Source: Promethearchaeota archaeon (GTDB lineage Archaea > Asgardarchaeota > Lokiarchaeia > Sigyniarchaeales > SOKP01). From it: a stretch of DNA of 10,587 nucleotides. Below are positions 5,762 through 10,587 of the stretch, one piece after another. Both the position numbers and the translations under genes were made by a program. The notes beneath the pieces were generated by a model. It was not told the DNA's origin. It saw nothing but the letters and a program-made list of their open reading frames with translations, and searched no databases. Position 1 is the stretch's first letter. Every line of letters starts with the position of its first letter. The stretch is from the NCBI GenBank assembly GCA_030606095.1, contig JAUWHC010000053.1, positions 1-10,587 of the forward strand, written 5' to 3'.

Positions 5762-6601
5762 TCAATTCTCAAGAATTTTTTCTTTAAACATTTCCAAAGT
5801 TAGATTTTTAATCTTATCTGAGATAACTTTCGAATTGATTATATACACGGGATTTTTGATTCTGTTCAATAACCATTCAACAATTTGTAAAGCATATTGT
5901 AACTTTTTCAGCTTGATTGGGCTAGCCTTATGATTTTTCTCTATTTCTGGTTTACTATATTTACCTACAATGTCGTTAAAGTCCATACCTATAAGATACA
6001 ATTCGTGCTTAGGTAAAAGTAAAGACGATATAAAAGATAGAATCCTGTCACCATCAGTGAATCCGCCAGAATTAATTAGATTTTCAACTGGTTCTACTTG
6101 GGTTGTTCCTATAATATTTGGAAAGTTGATTATTTCACTCTTAAAATGTTTTAGGTTAATTATATTATCTCCGTGAGCATGAACTATTACAAACTTGGAA
6201 TGGTTAAAATCTCGCTTAATAATACCGTCTAAGTCTGTAAAAATTCCATCCATTTGAATTTTCCTTTCTGTTAATAATCGAGCGGCTCCATCCGCAGCTA
6301 AATTCACCCATTTACTAAAATTCTCTTTGCCCTGTATTTTTAGAATGTAATCAACAGTTTCTTCAAGCGAAGGTCCACATCCATAAATGAAAATTCTCTT
6401 CTTCTTTTGAATTAGGCATTTAAAAGAAAGTAGTACCTTCTCAAGTTTCCAATTATCACTTTTTTCTTCTAAAATTCTAGATAAAAACTCTCTCGCTTCA
6501 CAATCTTTTTGATAGTTAAAATTAAAATCTTCTAGTATCTTAATATACCATTGTTTAAACTCAACAAATGAATCTATCTGTTTCTTAAGTGAATATTTCA
6601 T
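5762..6601 (-). CDS. mptE: 6-hydroxymethyl-7,8-dihydropterin pyrophosphokinase, archaeal MptE type (DUF115)
   Basis: A 279-residue protein with the archaeal MptE blocks. MptE transfers pyrophosphate from ATP to 6-hydroxymethyl-7,8-dihydropterin, a step towards the pterin C1 carriers tetrahydromethanopterin and folate. A helical N-terminal region (1-60) is followed by the nucleotide-binding FIYGCGPSLE (71-80), AADGAARLL (102-110) and FTDLDG (121-126). HAHGDNI (141-147), IGTTQVEP (164-171) and GGFTDGDR (179-186) come next, then LYLIGMDFNDIVGKYS (201-216), with a K-rich helix and LQYALQIVEWL near the end. The acidic TDLDG and HAHGD motifs are those expected to bind metal and pyrophosphate. Length is slightly above the 230-250 typical of euryarchaeal MptE because of the N-terminal helices. 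An archaeal H4MPT- or folate-dependent C1 metabolism is implied. The gene is divergent from gcvH, itself a C1/glycine-pathway protein, though no shared regulation can be shown. Confidence 0.88.
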   Translation of the reverse strand: MKYSLKKQIDSFVEFKQWYIKILEDFNFNYQKDCEAREFLSRILEEKSDNWKLEKVLLSFKCLIQKKKRIFIYGCGPSLEETVDYILKIQGKENFSKWVNLAADGAARLLTERKIQMDGIFTDLDGIIKRDFNHSKFVIVHAHGDNIINLKHFKSEIINFPNIIGTTQVEPVENLINSGGFTDGDRILSFISSLLLPKHELYLIGMDFNDIVGKYSKPEIEKNHKASPIKLKKLQYALQIVEWLLNRIKNPVYIINSKVISDKIKNLTLEMFKEKILEN

Positions 6602-6692
6602 TTATACCGTTGTTGTGTTTTAAAAATTTTTCTGAATAAAAAAATTTTAAATCTATTATATAATTAGTTTTATCATACACTTAAATTCGATA

Positions 6693-6717
6693 TTATAAAA
6701 ATTTATAAAATTATAAA
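6693..6717 (+). promoter_or_regulatory. Three stacked TATA-like boxes before gcvH
   Basis: TTATAAA occurs at 6693-6699, 6703-6709 and 6711-6717. The middle copy lies 27-33 nt before the gcvH ATG (6736), the spacing expected for a leaderless archaeal transcript; no Shine-Dalgarno sequence precedes the ATG. The remainder of the 134-bp gap to mptE is plain AT-rich sequence. Confidence 0.4.
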
Positions 6718-6735
6718 CAAAAAGTTGAATATAAC

Positions 6736-7137
6736 ATGACAATTTGGTATACTAAAACCCACCAATGGTATAATGATGGAAATGGTGAAGTAGGACTTAC
6801 TCCTTTTGCAGCTGAGCAATTAGGAGAGATTTCTTTTGTTGATGTTGATGCACTTGAAGGTGCTGAACTTACTCAGCTAACAATGGATGGCGATGAACCA
6901 ACTTCGGATCCAATTGACGCTACAGTTGAGTCAAGTAAAGCTGTTGGAGATATGTATAGTCCTGTCTCTGGAACAGTTAAAGAAGTAAATGGCGATTTGA
7001 TGGACGAGCCTGAGAAAATTAACGAAGATGCCTTCTCTGCTTGGTTATATAAGATCGATGCCTCAAATTGGGACGCAGAGAAAGGCAATTTATTAGACGA
7101 AGCTGCCTATAAAGCGTTTACAGACTCGCTTAAATAA
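6736..7137 (+). CDS. gcvH: Glycine cleavage system H protein (lipoyl carrier)
   Basis: A 133-residue GcvH-type lipoyl carrier, which shuttles the aminomethyl group of glycine between the P, T and L proteins of the glycine cleavage system. The start TKTHQWY (6-12) matches the usual H-E-W opening; GLTPFAAEQLGEISFVDVD (20-38) is the family core; the lipoyl hairpin is VESSKAVGDMYSPVSG (64-79) with lipoylated K68; and the C-terminus carries NEDAFSAWLYKID (96-108). The hairpin is preceded by an insertion of roughly nine mainly acidic or polar residues (about 47-61) absent from E. coli GcvH. No P, T, L or lipoate-ligase gene is in the window, so this is an isolated copy. Codon use is noticeably less AT-biased than in its neighbours, consistent with high expression. 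A paralogous GcvH-like role in other lipoyl pathways is possible. Confidence 0.93.
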   Translation: MTIWYTKTHQWYNDGNGEVGLTPFAAEQLGEISFVDVDALEGAELTQLTMDGDEPTSDPIDATVESSKAVGDMYSPVSGTVKEVNGDLMDEPEKINEDAFSAWLYKIDASNWDAEKGNLLDEAAYKAFTDSLK

Positions 7138-7171
7138 ATCAAGTTTTTAGTCTTACTTTGAAAATTCATAA

Positions 7172-7192
7172 TTTTTTCTTTTTTTTCTTTTT
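7172..7192 (+). terminator. T-rich transcription terminator after gcvH
   Basis: An almost pure T run (T6-C-T8-C-T5, interrupted by two C residues) begins about 35 nt after the gcvH stop. Archaeal RNA polymerases terminate at such oligo-T tracts on the non-template strand without needing a hairpin, and none is visible here. The remainder of the gap to 7356 shows no gene or clear signal. Confidence 0.6.
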
Positions 7193-7356
7193 CCGTAAAA
7201 ACATTTGAACTACCTCAATAAGTTCAACTTGAGTATTAAGGGATTTGTTTCTAAAAATGAGTGTTTTTCCTTAATGGCATCTGATATTTAACTATTTTAA
7301 GCTTATTATGTTAAATAAATATAAAGAGTCTTATTATATTTAGGGCGAAACCGGTA

Positions 7357-7887
7357 TTACACATTAAATAATTTTTCACCAAGTTTAATCGTAATCATTG
7401 CTTGTAAAGTAGCAAAAGCAATTACAATTAAAAGAATTCCTAAAATCAAATACCTTATTGCAATATTCTTGTTATAAACATATTTAGATGCTTGGTATAA
7501 TAAAATAAAGCCTAAAGAGCACAAGAAAATAAAAATTGAAGCGACAATTCCTTCAATTATAAACGATTCATTAATGTCAGGATAAAGAAACATAGGATCA
7601 CCAGTTTGTGGATTTGATCCCAATGCTGGAGGTTCTCGAACTATTAAATATACAATTCCAGTTTGTAAAAGGAACAAAACAATATAAACCACTATCGCAG
7701 CGATTGATTTTCCTGGAAGAGGCATATCCATTCTAGGCCTTTTTATATCAGGAAACAATAATTTAGGTTTTCTTAGTGTTTTACCAAAGACCCAAGGAGT
7801 TTTATCTTTAATTTTTTCAAAAACAGTCTCTGAACCAATTACTTCTTTTTTAACAAGCTTTGTTTTCGTGCTTCTTTCCTTTTTCAT
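7357..7887 (-). CDS. OST3/OST6-like small membrane protein without thioredoxin domain
   Basis: A 176-residue protein with a basic, proline-containing cytoplasmic-type N-terminus (1-60) and three clear hydrophobic segments at about 61-83, 108-131 and 144-168. There is no signal peptide. The segment between the first two helices (REPPALGSNPQTG, 84-96) and the following FIIEG and GFILLYQASK (126-135) line up, from memory, with the C-terminal membrane part of human MAGT1/TUSC3. There RGPP, NP and NG precede an F-x-E helix and MVLLNEAAT. OST3/OST6 subunits bind the STT3 oligosaccharyltransferase and normally carry a luminal thioredoxin domain, which is absent here. OST3/OST6 homologues have been reported from Asgard genomes. 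If correct, the protein would assist N-glycosylation at the cell membrane. The membrane topology is solid; the family call is a plausible motif match that needs a profile search. Confidence 0.55.
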   Translation of the reverse strand: MKKERSTKTKLVKKEVIGSETVFEKIKDKTPWVFGKTLRKPKLLFPDIKRPRMDMPLPGKSIAAIVVYIVLFLLQTGIVYLIVREPPALGSNPQTGDPMFLYPDINESFIIEGIVASIFIFLCSLGFILLYQASKYVYNKNIAIRYLILGILLIVIAFATLQAMITIKLGEKLFNV

Positions 7888-7914
7888 TATAATCTTAGAA
7901 TTTTATTTTCTTTG

Positions 7915-7923
7915 TTTTATAAA
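7915..7923 (-). promoter_or_regulatory. TATA-like box of the OST3/OST6-like gene
   Basis: Read on the minus strand, TTTATAAAA lies 28-36 nt before the ATG at 7887, with no Shine-Dalgarno sequence between. This suggests an independent, leaderless transcript rather than read-through from pepD, which lies 86 bp upstream on the same strand. Confidence 0.4.
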
Positions 7924-7973
7924 TTTCTTTTGAATTAAAATTTTTTTAAAAAAGAAATAATTATTCAAGTTAT

Positions 7974-9479
7974 TTATTCCAAATTTTTAAGTAAAGTTAC
8001 TAAAAATTTCCAGACTTTCTCTACGCTTCTTATTTTTAGCCTTTCGTCAGGAGAATGGGCTCCCAAAACATCAGGACCAAAAGATATCATTTCCATCTCT
8101 GGAAAATGGTGGTTGAAATAGGAGCATTCTAATCCCGCGTGAATTGCTTGAATTATAACTTCTTCGTCAAATAGATCTTTATATACAGATTTAGATATGC
8201 TCGTAATTTTTGAGTCAAAATCTGGGGTCCAACTAGGATATTCAGTATCAATATTTTTATTGAATTCTAAGCCAGATATCTTCAATAAAGTTGTAAATTT
8301 TTCATGAATAACATCTTTGTCATACTGGGTCAAACTTCTTTGACTTATTTGAAATTCAATAAAATCTTCATGTGTTTTTATCGATGCTAAATTAGAAGAC
8401 GTATGAACTAATCCTTTACTCGTTGGATGTAGAGAAATAGGGCCGTTAGGCATCAAATATAACAAATCTAACAATTTATCTTGAATTTCTTTAATCAATA
8501 CAAAATCGTCTGTAAATGCGTCTAATTTTTCGAGAGAAATCTTAAAATTTGGCTCGATTTCATTATACAACTTTTGAATGTTTAATTTTAACTTTTTTAT
8601 ATAAGAGTCTATTTCTGTAAACTCATTTTTATTTATAAAAATAATAGCACGACATTCTCTTGGAATAGCATTCGATAGATTACCCCCTTTTAAAGAATTG
8701 AGATGAACTTTATATTTTTTATTCAATTTCCATATAATTTGGGCAACAATTTTTAGCGCATTACATCGACCTTTATGAATATCTCCACCTGAATGCCCCC
8801 CAACTAAACCAGTCACGGAAATTTTAATTGGTATTAAATTAGAATCAGTATTGTTTATCTTTGTTTTTTCTCTTTTTATCTTTACAGTAAATGTTCTACC
8901 TCCTGCACAACCAATTGTGAAACGGTCATCTTCTTCCGAATCAAGATTTAATAGATACTTTCCTTTAATCAGATCTTTACTTATTTGACTCGCGCCCGTA
9001 AGGGCTCTCTCTTCATCTACAGTAAATAATAAGTCCAAGTCAATTGAATCAAGATTTAAACTACCATCGTGGATTTTCTTCATAATAGCAAGCTGATACG
9101 CGATCCCCACGCCATTATCCGCTCCCAATGTTGTCCCTTCCGCAGTTAGCCATCTTTCACCTTCAATATCAACGATCCTTAATTTTAATGGATCTTTTGA
9201 GAAATCGTGAATAACATCTTCATTCTTTTCACACACCATATCCATATGACTCTGCAAAACTGCTCCTAAACGCCCTGAATTAGACCCTACTTTTGACGGA
9301 ATTCGCACAACAATATTTTTTACTTGATCCACCTCAGTTTGAAAACCTAATTTCTCAGCTTCTTTCTTAATGTATTCTCTTATTTGATCTTCGTTACCTG
9401 AACATCGAGGAATTTTTGTGATTTGATAAAAATATTGCCAAAACTCTAAAGGCTCGCCAAGGTTTTTTAAATTTTCCAT
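7974..9479 (-). CDS. pepD: Aminoacyl-histidine dipeptidase (M20C peptidase)
   Basis: A cytosolic zinc dipeptidase of family M20C (PepD), which cleaves Xaa-His and other dipeptides. From the ATG at 9479 it has 501 residues, close to the bacterial norm of about 485. Opening blocks are EPLEFWQYFYQITKIPRCSG (9-28) and NEDQI. The di-zinc site is visible: H78 in QSHMDMV with catalytic D80, bridging D121 in LGADNGVG, E156/E157 in VDEERALTG, D180 in NLDSEE and H475 in GAHSPDE. GLVGGHSGGDIHKGRCNA (224-241) begins the dimerisation lid. The frame extends upstream to a TTG at 9494, adding five residues. I prefer the ATG because a TATA-like ATTTATATTT lies 20-30 nt before it and no Shine-Dalgarno sequence supports the TTG. 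The enzyme is typical of bacteria, so an archaeal copy suggests old horizontal transfer. Peptide use fits a fermentative, peptide-degrading lifestyle. Confidence 0.92.
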   Translation of the reverse strand: MENLKNLGEPLEFWQYFYQITKIPRCSGNEDQIREYIKKEAEKLGFQTEVDQVKNIVVRIPSKVGSNSGRLGAVLQSHMDMVCEKNEDVIHDFSKDPLKLRIVDIEGERWLTAEGTTLGADNGVGIAYQLAIMKKIHDGSLNLDSIDLDLLFTVDEERALTGASQISKDLIKGKYLLNLDSEEDDRFTIGCAGGRTFTVKIKREKTKINNTDSNLIPIKISVTGLVGGHSGGDIHKGRCNALKIVAQIIWKLNKKYKVHLNSLKGGNLSNAIPRECRAIIFINKNEFTEIDSYIKKLKLNIQKLYNEIEPNFKISLEKLDAFTDDFVLIKEIQDKLLDLLYLMPNGPISLHPTSKGLVHTSSNLASIKTHEDFIEFQISQRSLTQYDKDVIHEKFTTLLKISGLEFNKNIDTEYPSWTPDFDSKITSISKSVYKDLFDEEVIIQAIHAGLECSYFNHHFPEMEMISFGPDVLGAHSPDERLKIRSVEKVWKFLVTLLKNLE

Positions 9480-9498
9480 AATTCTTGCTTCCAATGAA

Positions 9499-9508
9499 AA
9501 TATAAATA
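9499..9508 (-). promoter_or_regulatory. TATA-like box supporting the pepD ATG start
   Basis: On the minus strand ATTTATATTT sits 20-29 nt before the ATG at 9479 but only 5-14 nt before the alternative TTG at 9494. That spacing allows a leaderless transcript from the ATG and would leave the TTG upstream of the transcript start. Confidence 0.35.
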
Positions 9509-9567
9509 TGAATTATTTTTTATTACTTAATAAAAATAATATTTAATTCCTTATAATATTAATAAAA

Positions 9568-9573
9568 GAGGTA
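9568..9573 (+). promoter_or_regulatory. Shine-Dalgarno sequence of the ThuA/GIFT-like gene
   Basis: GAGGTA, within AAAGAGGT, lies 5-6 nt before the ATG at 9579. It is the strongest ribosome binding site in the window and fixes this start. It contrasts with the other upstream regions, which lack such a site. Confidence 0.65.
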
Positions 9574-9578
9574 ATTTA

Positions 9579-10587
9579 ATGAGTAGTTGGAAGGATCTTT
9601 ATTCTGAAGTTAAACAGCGTAAAATGGAAGCGCTTAATAAAAAAGATGTTGTAAAAGCAGTCGAGAAGCACGGCAGAATACTCGCGGTTGAAGGTCGCTA
9701 TGAAAAACCTAAAAAAGTGATAGACCATATGTATGCGGCAAAACATATAACTATTAAACCTACAAATATCATGAAGTATAATTTAAGTGATTACGATGTC
9801 GTGTTGATAGGATGTCCGGGAGATAAAATCCCACATTCGGCTTTCCCTAAAATTAGTGAATATGTTTCGCTAAAAGGAGGGTGGATAATAACAACAGACT
9901 GGGCCATAAAACATATTGTGGAACCAATATTCCCGGGTTATATCCGATGGAACAGAGAAAGAACTGCCGATGCTGTTGTTGCGTGTCAAATTCTTGAGCC
10001 AAATCACCCTTTCTTAGATGGAGTAATAAGTGAAATACAACAAGTAAAATGGCAAAAAATGTCGTCAAAAAACACTAAAAAAACCGAATTTAAGTGGTGG
10101 CTTGAAAATAGATCTTTTCCAATTCAAGTTCTTAATCCTTCCGTACGAGTATTAATCGCTTCTTCACGAATTCAGCAAAAGTGGGGCGAAGCTCCCGTTT
10201 TATGTTATTTTGATCATGGTAAAACAGGAGGTCGCGTTATTCATTTAATTTCTCATACGCATCTACAAAAAGGCGGGGCAAAAGGTAAATACGCGTCAGC
10301 CTTAATATTAACAAATATTTTAGACGAGAAAGTTTCTTTAAAGATGGGACTATCTAAAAAACCTGCTCAGGGTTACGTTTCAAACTGGGAACAACCTCAA
10401 CCTTATTCTCAGCATCAACAAACAATTACACCCTCTCAGGATAGCTCGTTTTTAACCCCTTCTAGTGCAAATACGGGGTTAACAGGGACTTCGCAAATAG
10501 TTGAAGTGGATGTAAATAGTAGTAATTTTTCTTTTGTAAATAAATGTAGTTATTGTGACTATGATTTTGGTGATTACACAGGTAAAA
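9579..10587 (+). CDS. ThuA/GIFT-like (class I glutamine-amidotransferase-like fold) protein with C-terminal zinc ribbon, cut by window end
   Basis: An open frame of 336 codons runs off the window edge with no stop. Residues about 33-250 look like one Rossmann-type domain. It has ILAVEGR (34-40), DYDVVLIGCPGDKIP (71-85), FPKISEYVSLKGGWIITTD (89-107), NHPFLDGV (142-149), PVLCYFDHGKTGGRVIHLIS (206-225) and a final helix. That order, with a strand, 'G-P', a helix, 'GG-W-ITT', then late 'GGRV' and 'SHTH', resembles the ThuA/DUF4350/GIFT-domain group seen in ThuA, GldG and eukaryotic IFT52. Residues about 268-315 form a Q/P/S/T-rich low-complexity linker. C323-x2-C326 in KCSYCDYDFGDYTG starts a probable zinc ribbon whose second half is beyond the window. 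No catalytic Cys-His-Glu triad is evident, so a binding role is more likely than an enzymatic one. Function is unknown, and the fold assignment is inference from pattern resemblance. Confidence 0.7.
   Translation, partial: MSSWKDLYSEVKQRKMEALNKKDVVKAVEKHGRILAVEGRYEKPKKVIDHMYAAKHITIKPTNIMKYNLSDYDVVLIGCPGDKIPHSAFPKISEYVSLKGGWIITTDWAIKHIVEPIFPGYIRWNRERTADAVVACQILEPNHPFLDGVISEIQQVKWQKMSSKNTKKTEFKWWLENRSFPIQVLNPSVRVLIASSRIQQKWGEAPVLCYFDHGKTGGRVIHLISHTHLQKGGAKGKYASALILTNILDEKVSLKMGLSKKPAQGYVSNWEQPQPYSQHQQTITPSQDSSFLTPSSANTGLTGTSQIVEVDVNSSNFSFVNKCSYCDYDFGDYTGK

Noticed and set aside
7138..7356. Possible small gene between gcvH and the OST3/OST6-like gene.
   Set aside because: The only ATG frames are a few codons long on the plus strand. 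The region holds the T-rich terminator and otherwise unremarkable AT-rich sequence.
9480..9494. TTG start of pepD at 9494, giving five more residues.
   Set aside because: No Shine-Dalgarno sequence supports it, and the TATA-like box would lie only 5-14 nt upstream. The ATG at 9479 fits better.
254..9494. Possible defence or mobile-element island.
   Set aside because: Genes are housekeeping in type. There is no integrase, transposase, restriction, toxin or CRISPR-associated gene, and no long repeats flank the region.
9853..10068. A 71-codon minus-strand open frame.
   Set aside because: It lies wholly inside the ThuA/GIFT-like coding region, has no start signal, and its translation shows no domain; it is a shadow frame.

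Overview
The window is AT-rich (roughly 30% G+C by eye) and reads as archaeal, most likely an Asgard (Lokiarchaeota-type) genome. Archaeal or eukaryote-like markers sit side by side: Trm1, a TFE-beta/RPC39-like transcription factor with a Cys cluster, an archaeal MptE-type pterin pyrophosphokinase, two RecA/RadA-superfamily ATPases, and a small membrane protein resembling the C-terminal membrane part of eukaryotic OST3/OST6. Bacterial-flavoured metabolic genes (class I fructose-1,6-bisphosphatase, M20C aminoacyl-histidine dipeptidase, glycine cleavage H protein) are interspersed, as is common in Asgard genomes. The lineage call is inference; no rRNA or other phylogenetic marker is present.

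Layout. 1-211 (-): N-terminal fragment of an unrecognised protein, leaving the window. 254-952 (+): RadB-like ATPase, divergent from it. 953-1210: non-coding, containing a 52-bp quasi-palindrome that resembles an IS200/IS605-type end. 1211-2209 (+): class I FBPase. 2256-3506 and 3522-4157 (+): trm1 and an RlmE/FtsJ-type methyltransferase, probably an RNA-modification operon. 4158-4766 (-): TFE-beta-like factor, whose stop codon directly abuts the rlmE stop. 4961-5758 (+): RadA paralogue without the HhH domain. 5762-6601 (-): MptE, convergent with a 3-bp gap. 6736-7137 (+): gcvH, followed by a T-rich terminator. 7357-7887 (-): OST3/OST6-like three-helix membrane protein. 7974-9479 (-): pepD. 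9579-window end (+): a ThuA/GIFT-like domain protein with a low-complexity linker and the start of a C-terminal zinc ribbon, cut by the window edge.

Expression signals. Several genes have a TATA-like box about 20-34 nt before the ATG and no Shine-Dalgarno sequence, which suggests largely leaderless transcription. The last gene has a clear AGAGGT Shine-Dalgarno sequence, and rlmE has an AGGA that favours its second ATG.

Functional reading. Most genes are housekeeping: RNA methylation, transcription initiation, recombination-like ATPases, gluconeogenesis, C1/pterin metabolism, peptide turnover and membrane glycosylation. I see no defence island, CRISPR array, intact transposase, tRNA or rRNA. 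The most informative items are the OST3/OST6-like protein, the TFE-beta-like factor with an extra N-terminal zinc finger, the RadA paralogue with altered DNA-binding loops, and the orphan IS605-like hairpin.
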